A stretch of 64,000 nt of DNA, taken from contig JBMNUT010000004.1 of NCBI GenBank assembly GCA_050946375.1, forward strand, positions 1-64,000, read 5' to 3'. This document shows, piece by piece, positions 8,698 to 17,579 of the stretch; within the stretch, counting starts at the first letter, position 1; every line of letters begins with the position of its first letter. Source of the stretch: UBA1794 sp050946375 (GTDB lineage: Bacteria; Bacteroidota; Bacteroidia; Bacteroidales; Bacteroidaceae). Under the pieces are notes generated by a model that made no database searches, was not told the origin of the DNA, and saw only the letters and a program-made list of their open reading frames with translations. A program made the translations under genes and the position numbers.

Positions 8698-10287
8698 CTA
8701 TTTTTTAGTAAGCGAAAGGACTACCTGCGCAGCTACGTCCTGCAGGATATGCTCTACATCGTCGTTGATGACTCCTTGTTTCAATACATCAAGCACATCT
8801 GCCTGATGCATGTTTTTCAGAGTCAGCAGGAAGTTCTTCTCAAAATCAAGAACCGAATCGAGAGGAACATCCTTCAGCAATCCGTGCGTACCGCAATAGA
8901 GCACAGCAATCTGCTCTTCAACAGGCATTGGAGAATACTGAGGCTGCACGAGCAGACGCGTATTCTTCCGACCCTTATCGATAATGAATGCAGTAACCGG
9001 GTCCATATCCCCACCAAATTGGGAGAATGCCTCCAATTCGCGATACTGGGACTGGTCGGTCTTCAACGTTCCGGCAACTTTCTTCATTGCCTTAATCTGT
9101 GCATTACCACCTACACGCGATACCGATATTCCGACGTTGATAGCCGGACGATTACCTTGGTTGAAAAGGTCTGTCTCCAAGAATATCTGTCCGTCGGTAA
9201 TAGAGATAACGTTGGTCGGGATATAGGCTGATACGTCGCCTGCCTGCGTTTCAATAATAGGCAATGCAGTCAGCGAGCCACCTCCCTTTACCCGGCCTTT
9301 CAGACTCTCGGGCAGGTCGTTCATCTGCTCGGCAACTTCCTGCTGATTGATAATCTTCGCTGCGCGCTCCAGCAAACGGGAGTGCAGATAGAAGACATCA
9401 CCCGGATAGGCCTCACGACCACTCGGACGACGCAGAATCAAAGACACTTCACGATAGGCTACGGCCTGCTTCGACAAATCGTCGTAAACGACTAATGCAT
9501 CCATACCCTGATCGCGGAAATACTCTCCGATGGCTGCGCCTGCAAACGGTGCATAATACTGCAAAGCTGCAGGGTCGGAAGCCGTAGCCGATACCACAAT
9601 GGTGTAAGGGAGTGCGCCATATTCACGCAACTTCTCTACCAATGCTGCAACCGTAGAGCCTTTCTGTCCGACTGCTACATAAATACAATAAACAGGTTTC
9701 CCGGCTTCGTAATTGCTACGCTGGTTTATAATAGTATCAACAGCGATAGCCGTTTTTCCCGTCTGGCGGTCACCAATGATCAGCTCACGCTGTCCGCGAC
9801 CGATAGGAATCATGGCGTCCACTGCCTTCAGTCCGGTCTGCAAAGGAGTATTTACGGGTTGACGATAGATTACGCCGGGCGCTTTCCGGTCCAAAGGCAT
9901 TTCAAGCCGCTCGCCGCCTATCTCGCCTTTTCCGTCCAAGGGCTGTCCCAAAGGATTGATGACACGGCCCAGCATTTCCATACCGACTTGGATAGATGCG
10001 ATTCGCTTGGTACGCTTCACCGTGAACCCTTCCTTGATTTGATCGGTCGGACCCAACAATACGGCACCTACATTATCTTCTTCCAGGTTCATGGCAATAG
10101 CCATTATCCCGTTATCAAATTCCAACAATTCACTCGCTTCCACGTTGCGCAGGCCATAGATACGCACCACTCCATCGCTTACCTGAAGAACCGTACCGAT
10201 CTCTTCATAGTGAAGTGACGTATCAATTTCGGCCAACTGCTGGCGCAAAACGTCGGAAACTTCGCTCGGTTTTATGTTTTCTGCCAT
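8698..10287 (-). CDS. atpA: ATP synthase F1 subunit alpha
   Basis: The alpha subunit forms the non-catalytic nucleotide sites of the F1 hexamer. The 529-residue protein has the N-terminal beta barrel (residues about 25-95), Walker A GDRQTGKT at 172-179, and the signature region PAINVGISVSRVGG near residue 380. The glutamine in the P-loop is as expected for alpha rather than beta. It lies between atpH and atpG with gaps of 12 and 13 bases, consistent with co-transcription. Confidence 0.98.
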   Translation of the reverse strand: MAENIKPSEVSDVLRQQLAEIDTSLHYEEIGTVLQVSDGVVRIYGLRNVEASELLEFDNGIMAIAMNLEEDNVGAVLLGPTDQIKEGFTVKRTKRIASIQVGMEMLGRVINPLGQPLDGKGEIGGERLEMPLDRKAPGVIYRQPVNTPLQTGLKAVDAMIPIGRGQRELIIGDRQTGKTAIAVDTIINQRSNYEAGKPVYCIYVAVGQKGSTVAALVEKLREYGALPYTIVVSATASDPAALQYYAPFAGAAIGEYFRDQGMDALVVYDDLSKQAVAYREVSLILRRPSGREAYPGDVFYLHSRLLERAAKIINQQEVAEQMNDLPESLKGRVKGGGSLTALPIIETQAGDVSAYIPTNVISITDGQIFLETDLFNQGNRPAINVGISVSRVGGNAQIKAMKKVAGTLKTDQSQYRELEAFSQFGGDMDPVTAFIIDKGRKNTRLLVQPQYSPMPVEEQIAVLYCGTHGLLKDVPLDSVLDFEKNFLLTLKNMHQADVLDVLKQGVINDDVEHILQDVAAQVVLSLTKK

Positions 10288-10299
10288 ATAAAATAGCCT

Positions 10300-10854
10300 T
10301 TATACTGTTTTCTTATTCTTTTCCAGCAATTGATTTTTTACCTTTCTCAATTGGGACACTAAGCTCGCATCCAGTCGATAAGTATCATAATCGAAGATAA
10401 AACCGCCTAAAATAGTCGGATCTACCTGCAAAGAGAACTCCAATGTTCCCTCCTTGTCCGGCAAGAGTTTGGCACGCAATGCGCTCTCCACTTCTGCTGG
10501 AATAGGAACAGCCGTAGTCAACGAGCCGGTAACAATGTGATTCTCTTTCCTGCAAATATCCATATAGGTTAAAGCCATTGACTGCAGAAAGCTTTCGCGT
10601 TTGTGATCCAATACAAGCTTAATAAAACGCATATAAGCCAAGCTCGGAGCCCCCCCTACTGCAGACTGCAGGAACTTCAGTTTATCGTTCCGGATCAGCA
10701 TAGGGTCGCTCAACATTGCGCGAAAACCGTCCACTTTAAGATAGCATGCCGACAAGGCTTTCATCTCCTCATATAATTGAGCGGTTTCATTCCTTTCTTG
10801 GGCAAAAGCATACAGAGCCTTTGCGTAGCGTTTTGCTATAATACCTGTATTCAT
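10300..10854 (-). CDS. atpH: ATP synthase F1 subunit delta
   Basis: Delta joins the F1 head to the peripheral stalk b dimer. The 184-residue protein begins MNTGIIAKRYAKALYAFA, the conserved first helix of the family, and has the C-terminal signature LEFSLQVDPTILGGF. The length is normal for the family. It is 10 bases from atpF and 12 from atpA. Confidence 0.95.
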   Translation of the reverse strand: MNTGIIAKRYAKALYAFAQERNETAQLYEEMKALSACYLKVDGFRAMLSDPMLIRNDKLKFLQSAVGGAPSLAYMRFIKLVLDHKRESFLQSMALTYMDICRKENHIVTGSLTTAVPIPAEVESALRAKLLPDKEGTLEFSLQVDPTILGGFIFDYDTYRLDASLVSQLRKVKNQLLEKNKKTV

Positions 10855-10864
10855 CAGCTTTACC

Positions 10865-11359
10865 TTAATGGACTATAACTTCATCCAACAAACGATTGAC
10901 TAATTCCATCTGGGACTTATCCCGACTTAAGGAATTACGAGTCACTTTCTCTGCGATATCAACCGAGAGAGAAGCGATTTCCCGGCGCACTGCCCGAATG
11001 GCTTCTTCGCGTTCGGCAGCAATTTGGGCGCGTACTTCTTCCAATTGCTTATGCGCCTGTACCTGCGCCTCACGCTTGGCGTCGGCAATAATCTTTTCTC
11101 CTGCTTGAGTCGCTTCGTTCAGTATCTTAATTTGTTGTTCATGGGCTTCGGCCAGAATTTTTTCGCTTGTTGCTTTGATTCCTGCCAAAGCGGAATTAGC
11201 TTCATCGGCAGCTTTCAACGACTTATCAATATACAACTTCCGCTCTTCCACCATTTTGGTGATAACCGGGAAGCCATATTTGGCAAGAACCGCGAAAACA
11301 ATAATGAAAGCCAATAACATCCAGAACAACAGTCCGGAATCTGGCAATAAAAGCTCCAT
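10865..11359 (-). CDS. atpF: ATP synthase F0 subunit b
   Basis: Subunit b is the peripheral stalk, anchored in the membrane and reaching up to delta. The 164-residue protein has one N-terminal membrane helix (about residues 8-28, LLFWMLLAFIIVFAVL) followed by a long charged coiled coil rich in Ala, Glu, Lys and Arg. Only one b gene is present, so the stalk is expected to be a homodimer. It follows atpE by 12 bases. Confidence 0.95.
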   Translation of the reverse strand: MELLLPDSGLLFWMLLAFIIVFAVLAKYGFPVITKMVEERKLYIDKSLKAADEANSALAGIKATSEKILAEAHEQQIKILNEATQAGEKIIADAKREAQVQAHKQLEEVRAQIAAEREEAIRAVRREIASLSVDIAEKVTRNSLSRDKSQMELVNRLLDEVIVH

Positions 11360-11371
11360 AAGAGTTCGTTT

Positions 11372-11629
11372 TTACATAACCAAGGCCAACAAACAAACTA
11401 CAACTGCAAAGAGCGCAACACCTTCAACCAGAGCCGCGATGATAATCATATTCATACGAATATTGCTGGAGGCTTCAGGTTGACGTGCTATGGCTTCCAT
11501 TGCAGAAGCACCAATCCGACCGATACCGATACCGGCACCTATTGCGGCCAGACCTGCACCTATTGCACCACCTAACTTCGCGATACTTGCACCCGCCATT
11601 GCGGCTTGTAATAAAATACTAGCAATCAT
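11372..11629 (-). CDS. atpE: ATP synthase F0 subunit c
   Basis: Subunit c forms the membrane rotor ring. The 85-residue hairpin has a glycine-rich first helix (GAGLAAIGAGIGIGRIG), a polar loop with RQP at 49-51 and a second helix with the ion-binding Glu69 in AALVEGVAL. The glutamine in helix 1 and serine/threonine after the glutamate that mark sodium-binding c subunits are absent, so proton coupling is likely (inference from known motifs). It starts with about 10 extra hydrophobic residues compared with the E. coli subunit. Confidence 0.96.
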   Translation of the reverse strand: MIASILLQAAMAGASIAKLGGAIGAGLAAIGAGIGIGRIGASAMEAIARQPEASSNIRMNMIIIAALVEGVALFAVVVCLLALVM

Positions 11630-11712
11630 AATAATTTTGTTTTTAGGTTTTACTCGTTTTTAATTATAAGCACATCATAAATTTGTAATCGTTCTCATTC
11701 ATTTCCCTTTCG

Positions 11713-12810
11713 TCATGCCTCTTCGGGCTCTGCAACCGCCAGTCCGATGAATACGGCCGAAAGCATCGTAAACACATATGCCTGGATATAAGCAACCAGC
11801 AGTTCCAACATATTCATGAAGATGCAGAACAACAGGGAGACAAATGTCATACTCGTATTCAGCACAATACCCATTGAAGCCGTCACAAAGATAATGCTGA
11901 TCAAGCAAAGTATTACAGAGTGACCTGCCATGATATTCGCAAAAAGACGAATCATCAACGCAAAGGGCTTAGAGAATACACCGATTATCTCAATAGGAAT
12001 CATAATAGGCTTCAATGCCAGCGGGACATTGGGCCATACTATATCTTTATAATACTCTTTTGTTCCTGAGAGATTGGTAAACAGAAACGTAAAGAAAGCC
12101 AGCACCAACGTGATCGTAATATTACCCGTCACGTTCACACCACCCGGGAAAATTGGAATCAATCCCAGCAGATTATTGATAAAGATAAAGAAGAATGCAG
12201 TCAGCAAATAAGGCGCATACCGTTTATACTTAGGACCGATACATGCTTTCACCACATTGTCGTTTATATCCATGATGAACATTTCCATAAACCCTACAAA
12301 GCCTTTCGGAGCTTTCGTCGGATTTCTTCGTGCCCACCGCGAACATGACAAGATAATGACTACCAGCAAAACGCTACTTATAAGTACACCGCAAACTGCT
12401 TTCGTAAGCGATAAATCCAAGGGACGTATTTCTTCTCCCGTATTCGGGTCGCGCTCTACCAGTCTGCCTTTCAGCACTCCTTCTTTTGTACTGACATAAA
12501 ATCCCTCGTAAGAACCATCCTTCGACTCTTCCAAGCGCGAAGAAAGGAACGTATGCCACTCGCCTGTCAGCGAACTCCGCACGATAATCGGCAGAGGTAT
12601 GGTAACATGCGTGTCGCCCCACGAAGTAATATGCCAGGAATAAGCGTCTTTAATATGTCCGAAAACCAATTCTTTTACATCAACTTTCTGCTCCCCTGAG
12701 TTTTCTGCGGCATTCAAAGCAGGCATCAGCCCTGCTCCTCCCAGCAAAAACGAGAATAAGAATATCAATATAAAACGAAGCTCTATAATTTTAAACTGTA
12801 CCTTCTTCAT
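11713..12810 (-). CDS. atpB: ATP synthase F0 subunit a with N-terminal periplasmic extension
   Basis: Subunit a forms the proton half-channels next to the c ring. The essential arginine is Arg288 in MIRLFANIMAGH. The 365-residue protein is about 100 residues longer than the E. coli subunit: residues 1-34 look like a cleavable signal peptide (ending LNAAE), and residues about 35-135 form a polar, tryptophan-containing region before the first standard membrane helix (near 138-157). Such extended a subunits are usual in Bacteroidota to my knowledge; the role of the extension is unknown. The start overlaps the stop of the preceding small membrane gene by four bases (ATGA). Confidence 0.95.
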   Translation of the reverse strand: MKKVQFKIIELRFILIFLFSFLLGGAGLMPALNAAENSGEQKVDVKELVFGHIKDAYSWHITSWGDTHVTIPLPIIVRSSLTGEWHTFLSSRLEESKDGSYEGFYVSTKEGVLKGRLVERDPNTGEEIRPLDLSLTKAVCGVLISSVLLVVIILSCSRWARRNPTKAPKGFVGFMEMFIMDINDNVVKACIGPKYKRYAPYLLTAFFFIFINNLLGLIPIFPGGVNVTGNITITLVLAFFTFLFTNLSGTKEYYKDIVWPNVPLALKPIMIPIEIIGVFSKPFALMIRLFANIMAGHSVILCLISIIFVTASMGIVLNTSMTFVSLLFCIFMNMLELLVAYIQAYVFTMLSAVFIGLAVAEPEEA

Positions 12811-13220
12811 AGCATTTCCGTTTTCAGATTCTTTTCATAACGAAAGAGAAACCGCGTTTCCCATATCAAATATAGCAAATAGAAAGAGAAGAATATTGGC
12901 AAAAAGAGAGAAAAAGCGACATGGAATACGAAGATATAAACCAAAGCTATAGCTACAAGGCATAAAATCTTGGTAATCTTCAGAATAAGGTAGACGTTCA
13001 CCAAATACCGTTCGGCCGATATCGCTTGCAATGCCCTCCTCATTCCGTAGCCCATTGCAAAGAAGAAAAACGGAAGAGACACGAGCCAATACAAAGAACT
13101 CTTTATCGCAAACAGATACCTCAGCGATGCGAAACCGACCAAAGTCAGAAGCAATAGCCCCATTGCCAAATGGAACAGATACTTATTGCCCAACATTGCT
13201 TTCGATACCTTTTCCGCCAT
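12807..13220 (-). CDS. Small membrane protein of the atp operon (AtpI-like position)
   Basis: A 137-residue protein with about four hydrophobic helices (near 17-35, 43-60, 80-100 and 103-122) and a basic C-terminus. Its place directly before atpB matches that of AtpI/UncI assembly proteins in other atp operons, but sequence similarity to AtpI is not obvious to me, so the role in F0 ring assembly is inferred from position only. It lies 16 bases behind atpC and overlaps atpB by four bases, which suggests translational coupling. Confidence 0.8.
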   Translation of the reverse strand: MAEKVSKAMLGNKYLFHLAMGLLLLTLVGFASLRYLFAIKSSLYWLVSLPFFFFAMGYGMRRALQAISAERYLVNVYLILKITKILCLVAIALVYIFVFHVAFSLFLPIFFSFYLLYLIWETRFLFRYEKNLKTEML

Positions 13221-13236
13221 CTAACGCTTCTCTCCT

Positions 13237-13494
13237 TTATTTTACGCAAACAGACACTACGTCCTTGTTTACTTCCACAAAGCCTCCCTTAATCGGGATG
13301 AGCTGTTCTTTCTTTTCTTGTCCTCCGTTCTGACCGGCTTCCTCTATCTTTATATTTCCTTCAACCAAAGAAGATATCAACGAGGCATGCCGCGCCAACA
13401 CCGTGAACAATCCTTTCTCACCCGGTAATGTTATCGCCACGACATCGTCGCTGCGGTATAATACACCATCAGGCCTCAGGATTTCTACTTTCAT
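13237..13494 (-). CDS. atpC: ATP synthase F1 subunit epsilon (short form)
   Basis: Epsilon binds gamma at the foot of F1 and can regulate hydrolysis. The 85-residue protein has the N-terminal beta-sandwich domain with LPGEKGLFTVLARHASLIS but lacks the C-terminal helical hairpin of the about 135-residue E. coli subunit. That hairpin is the inhibitory part, so epsilon inhibition may not work here as in E. coli (inference). It follows atpD by 25 bases. Confidence 0.93.
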   Translation of the reverse strand: MKVEILRPDGVLYRSDDVVAITLPGEKGLFTVLARHASLISSLVEGNIKIEEAGQNGGQEKKEQLIPIKGGFVEVNKDVVSVCVK

Positions 13495-13519
13495 TATTAA
13501 AGTCCTTTCCTACTTTATA

Positions 13520-15043
13520 CTATTTCGAAGAAGCTTGAGCCTTCAGTTTCTTTCCTTTCTCTATAGCATCCTCTATCGTACCTACATTCAGGAAAGCCTG
13601 TTCAGGCAAATCATCCACTTCTCCATCCATTATCATATTGAATCCCCGAATCGTGTCTTCTATCGAGACTATCACACCAGGAACTCCCGTAAACTGTTCT
13701 GCAACAGTAAACGGCTGAGACAAGAACCGCTGTACACGACGCGCACGATTTACCGTCATGCGGTCTTCTTCCGACAGTTCTTCCATACCCAGAATGGAAA
13801 TAATATCCTGCAACTCTTTATTACGCTGCAAAATTCTCTTCACACGCTGGGCCGTATCATAATGCTCTCTACCTACAATCAGCGGATCCAAGATTCGCGA
13901 CGTAGAATCCAGCGGGTCAACGGCCGGATAGATACCCAGTTCCGTTATCTTTCGGCTCAATACGGTCGTAGCATCCAAGTGAGAGAAAGTCGTCGCCGGA
14001 GCCGGGTCGGTCAAGTCATCTGCGGGCACATATACAGCCTGCACGGAAGTGATAGAACCATCTTTTGTAGACGTAATACGTTCCTGCATCTGTCCCATTT
14101 CCGTGGCCAGCGTAGGCTGATATCCTACGGCAGAAGGCGTACGTCCCAGCAACGCCGAAACCTCCGAACCTGCCTGAGTAAAACGGAAGATATTGTCGAT
14201 AAAGAACAGAATGTCTCGCTTTTCACCCGTCGCACGGCCGGAATCACGGAAACTCTCGGCAACGGTCAAACCAGACAGAGCCACAGAAGAACGTGCTCCA
14301 GGCGGTTCATTCATCTGGCCATAGACAAGCGTGGCCTGCGACTTCTTCAACTCTTCATAGTCCACCTTGGAAAGGTCCCAGTTACCGCGTTCCATTTCCT
14401 CGGTAAATTCCTTTCCGTAGCGTATAACGCCTGCCTCAATCATCTCACGAAGCAAATCATTTCCCTCACGAGTACGCTCACCTACTCCGGCAAATACCGA
14501 AAAACCATGGCTGTGTTTCGCGATATTATTGATAAGCTCCATGATGAGCACCGTCTTTCCTACACCGGCACCGCCGAAAAGGCCAATTTTTCCACCTTTT
14601 ACATAAGGCTCCAACAAATCGATGACTTTGATTCCCGTATAAAGGACCTCCTGGTTTGTTGTCAGTTCTTCAAATTTAGGAGGTTCGCGATGAATAGGAG
14701 CAGAGCCTTTCATGTCCAGCGGACGCATTCCGTCGACAGCTTCACCGATTACGTTCATCAATCGGCCTTTCACTTGCTCTCCAACCGGCATGCGAATCGC
14801 ACTGCCTAATGAAACGACTTCCAGCCCGCGCTGCAGCCCGTCGGTACTGTCCATTGCCACACAACGAACCGTTTCTTCTCCTATGTGCTGCTGAATTTCA
14901 AGAACCAATTCTTTTCCATTCGGGCGCGTAACTGTCATTGCTTCATGAATTGCGGGCAAATCCGCTTTTCCCGAAATATTTTCAAAACAAACATCAACCA
15001 CGGCGCCGATAACTTGAGATATATGACCTTTCATTTGTGGCAT
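13520..15043 (-). CDS. atpD: ATP synthase F1 subunit beta
   Basis: The beta subunit carries the catalytic nucleotide sites. The 507-residue protein has Walker A GGAGVGKT at 157-164, the catalytic GER at 188-190 and the family signature PALDS-like segment PAVDPLDSTSR. It is somewhat longer than the E. coli subunit (460), with insertions near the C-terminal part. It is the first gene of the operon, behind a TAACTTTG promoter element. The gene order with beta and epsilon first, away from alpha and gamma, is the arrangement known from Bacteroidota. Confidence 0.98.
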   Translation of the reverse strand: MPQMKGHISQVIGAVVDVCFENISGKADLPAIHEAMTVTRPNGKELVLEIQQHIGEETVRCVAMDSTDGLQRGLEVVSLGSAIRMPVGEQVKGRLMNVIGEAVDGMRPLDMKGSAPIHREPPKFEELTTNQEVLYTGIKVIDLLEPYVKGGKIGLFGGAGVGKTVLIMELINNIAKHSHGFSVFAGVGERTREGNDLLREMIEAGVIRYGKEFTEEMERGNWDLSKVDYEELKKSQATLVYGQMNEPPGARSSVALSGLTVAESFRDSGRATGEKRDILFFIDNIFRFTQAGSEVSALLGRTPSAVGYQPTLATEMGQMQERITSTKDGSITSVQAVYVPADDLTDPAPATTFSHLDATTVLSRKITELGIYPAVDPLDSTSRILDPLIVGREHYDTAQRVKRILQRNKELQDIISILGMEELSEEDRMTVNRARRVQRFLSQPFTVAEQFTGVPGVIVSIEDTIRGFNMIMDGEVDDLPEQAFLNVGTIEDAIEKGKKLKAQASSK

Positions 15044-15084
15044 AATTCTTCTATTTAGAACTTTTTCGTTAGGATTTTCACCCT

Positions 15085-15092
15085 CAAAGTTA
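15085..15092 (-). promoter_or_regulatory. -7 promoter element for the atp operon
   Basis: TAACTTTG on the minus strand fits TAnnTTTG and lies 42 bases upstream of the atpD start codon. A -33 element is not clear. Confidence 0.6.
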
Positions 15093-15145
15093 CGACAAAA
15101 AAGTAAATGAATGTAGTTCTGGGTGGCCTTTTTTAACGAAATAAA

Positions 15146-15153
15146 TACCTTTG
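15146..15153 (+). promoter_or_regulatory. -7 promoter element for the acetyltransferase gene
   Basis: TACCTTTG matches the consensus exactly. It lies 92 bases upstream of the start codon and is divergent from the atp promoter. Confidence 0.6.
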
Positions 15154-15244
15154 CAACAGAAAAACGGGCTTATACGCTATTTTGCACCTTGCAGACAAAG
15201 CTAAAGCTACAAATTCATTTCAAAACAAAACCCTTAAAACAACT

Positions 15245-15748
15245 ATGGATATACGTAAAGCAACGATTGACGATTGTACGCTAATTTCAACATTAGCCAG
15301 TGAAGTTTTTCCCTATACCTACCGGGAGATTCTCACAGAAGAGCAAATCGAATACATGATGGAATGGATGTATTCGCTACCGAATATCCGGAAACAGATG
15401 GAGGTGGAAAGACATACCTATTATATAGCCTATTCCGATGCCGGAACGCCATGCGGGTATGTCTCCGTCCGGCCGGAAGCCGAAGGATTATACCATCTGG
15501 AGAAAATCTATGTTCTCCCGAAGGCCCAAAAGGAAGGCTACGGAAAAGCCCTGTTCCTAAAGGCCGAAGAGCACGTTAGAGAACAAGAAAAGGGGAAACC
15601 GGCAGCCATGGAATTGAACGTAAACCGCTACAATCCAGCATTAGGCTTTTACAAGAAAATGGGAATGAGATGCGTACGAGAAGGAGATTTTCCCATCGGG
15701 AACGGTTTTTACATGAATGATTATATCATGAGGATAGACGTTCAATAA
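15245..15748 (+). CDS. GNAT family N-acetyltransferase
   Basis: A 167-residue acetyl-CoA dependent acetyltransferase of unknown substrate. It starts MDIRKATIDD, the typical first strand of the fold; the acetyl-CoA binding motif A is seen in LEKIYVLPKAQKEGYGKALF and the C-terminal part GFYKKMGMRCVREGDF is the usual motif B. The frame is open from 15182, but the inner ATG gives the family start. It is cytoplasmic. The gene stands alone and shows no functional link to the divergent atp operon. Confidence 0.88.
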   Translation: MDIRKATIDDCTLISTLASEVFPYTYREILTEEQIEYMMEWMYSLPNIRKQMEVERHTYYIAYSDAGTPCGYVSVRPEAEGLYHLEKIYVLPKAQKEGYGKALFLKAEEHVREQEKGKPAAMELNVNRYNPALGFYKKMGMRCVREGDFPIGNGFYMNDYIMRIDVQ

Positions 15749-15815
15749 CAAGGCCATAAGGCTGTAAGACAAAAGAATCTGCAAGGGAATTGCACAGTTA
15801 TTTGATTTTTATGCG

Positions 15816-15823
15816 TACCTTTG
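15816..15823 (+). promoter_or_regulatory. -7 promoter element for the acyl ligase operon
   Basis: TACCTTTG matches the consensus exactly and lies 42 bases upstream of the start codon of the acyl ligase. Confidence 0.65.
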
Positions 15824-15865
15824 CCTCCCTTGTAAGATGCACTTCTTAATTTTAGAATCGGAACA

Positions 15866-17533
15866 ATGAACAAGATAGAAAGTTTCATCGGCAAGGTAGA
15901 ACAAAGCATTGTGCAAAATTGGGCGCGGGACGCTTTGACAGATTATCGGGGAGTCACGCTGCAATACAATGATTTGGCCCGCAGAATAGAAAAATACCAT
16001 ATTATATTCGAAAATTGTGGCATACAGCCCGGCGATAAAATCGCATTATGCAGCCGGAACTGTGCCGCATGGTGCGTAACCTTCTTAGCCGCAGTAACTT
16101 ATCGCGCCGTCATTGTACCGATTCTACATGAGTTCAAGCCCGACAACATCCATACAATAGTCAATCATAGCGAGGCCCGTCTGCTTTTTGCGGGCGATAT
16201 GGTCTGGGAGGGGCTCAACGAAGAAGCCATGCCCCATGTGGAAGGCGTGGTAGACATCAGTTCATTCACTCCGGTTGTAGACCGCACCGGGAAACTGACC
16301 CATACTTTCAATCATTTGAATGAACTGTTCGGGAAAAAGTTCCCTTATAAATTCCGCCCGGAGCACATACATTACGAACGGGAGACTTCGCTCGAGGATT
16401 TGGCACTCATCAACTACACATCGGGTACAACCGGATATTCCAAAGGGGTCATGCTCCCCTATCGCAGCCTTTCTTCCAACGTGGACTACTGCGCCCGAAT
16501 GATTCGCCTGCAACCGGGAGACAACATCGTTTCGATGCTTCCCATGGGCCATGTATTCGGCATGATGTACGACTTTCTCTATGGCATTTCGGCCGGAGCG
16601 CATCTCTATTTCCTGACGCGCATGCCGTCGCCGAAAATAATCATGCAGTCTTTTCCCGAAATCCGCCCGCGGATTATCTCAACAGTGCCGCTGGTTGTAG
16701 AAAAAATCATCAAGAAGTTTATTTTGCCCCGCATAGACAATCCTTTAGGGAAACTGCTTTTCCAACTTCCGGTCATCAGCGACGTACTGAAAGCCAAAGC
16801 CCGCGAAGTAGCAATGAATGCATTCGGCGGAAATTTCGAAGAAATCATCATCGGAGGTGCCCCTTTCAATGGCGAGATAGAAGCCTTCCTCAAAAAAATA
16901 GGCTTTCCCTATACCATAGCCTACGGTATGACAGAATGCGGCCCGATTATATGCTCTTCGCGTTGGGAAGACCTGAAACTGACCTCATGCGGTACTCCGG
17001 CTGACAACATGGAAGTGCGCATTACGTCGCCCGACCCCTATAAAGAGCCCGGCGAAGTCATATGCCGCGGTGCGAACATGATGCTCGGCTACTACAAAAA
17101 TCCGGAAGCAACCGCCCAGACCATCGACCAATACGGATGGTTGCATACGGGCGACTTAGGATTGATTGACGAAGACGGCTGTATTTATATAAAAGGTAGA
17201 CGCAAAAACATGCTTCTGACTTCTTCCGGACAAAACATCTATCCGGAAGAAATCGAATCGATGCTGAACAATATGCCCTACGTCAGCGAATCACTCATCG
17301 TATTGCAAAACAACAAACTGGTAGCCCTGATTTATCCGGACTTCGATGATGCGCAGGCCAACAACCTGTCGCAAGCCGACTTGGAAAAGGTTATGGAAGA
17401 AAACCGGGTCATGCTCAACACCAACCTGCCCAAGTATGCCCAAATAGCCAAGTATAAAATCTATCCGGAAGAATTCGAGAAAACCGCCAAGCGGAGCATC
17501 AAGCGCTTCTTATATCAGGAAGCCAAAGGATAA
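15866..17533 (+). CDS. Long-chain fatty acid-CoA/ACP ligase (AMP-binding)
   Basis: A 555-residue adenylate-forming enzyme that activates a fatty acid with ATP and passes it to CoA or another thiol. The AMP-binding motif is INYTSGTTGYSKGVML, the adenine motif YGMTECGP and the hinge motif GWLHTGDLG followed by KGRRKNMLLTSSGQNIYPEE. It resembles long-chain acyl-CoA synthetases; whether the acceptor is CoA or acyl carrier protein cannot be told. fabD and a patatin-like lipase follow closely, so a role in recycling fatty acids from phospholipid back to lipid synthesis is plausible (inference). Confidence 0.92.
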   Translation: MNKIESFIGKVEQSIVQNWARDALTDYRGVTLQYNDLARRIEKYHIIFENCGIQPGDKIALCSRNCAAWCVTFLAAVTYRAVIVPILHEFKPDNIHTIVNHSEARLLFAGDMVWEGLNEEAMPHVEGVVDISSFTPVVDRTGKLTHTFNHLNELFGKKFPYKFRPEHIHYERETSLEDLALINYTSGTTGYSKGVMLPYRSLSSNVDYCARMIRLQPGDNIVSMLPMGHVFGMMYDFLYGISAGAHLYFLTRMPSPKIIMQSFPEIRPRIISTVPLVVEKIIKKFILPRIDNPLGKLLFQLPVISDVLKAKAREVAMNAFGGNFEEIIIGGAPFNGEIEAFLKKIGFPYTIAYGMTECGPIICSSRWEDLKLTSCGTPADNMEVRITSPDPYKEPGEVICRGANMMLGYYKNPEATAQTIDQYGWLHTGDLGLIDEDGCIYIKGRRKNMLLTSSGQNIYPEEIESMLNNMPYVSESLIVLQNNKLVALIYPDFDDAQANNLSQADLEKVMEENRVMLNTNLPKYAQIAKYKIYPEEFEKTAKRSIKRFLYQEAKG

Positions 17534-17579
17534 AATACAAAATATTTCAATCATAAATCATAATATAAAAGAACAGATT

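Noticed and set aside
13403..14809. 468-codon open frame on the plus strand, antisense to atpD
   Set aside because: It lies wholly over the well-supported atpD gene, has no family features and is rich in Arg, His and Ser as expected from antisense reading of coding DNA.
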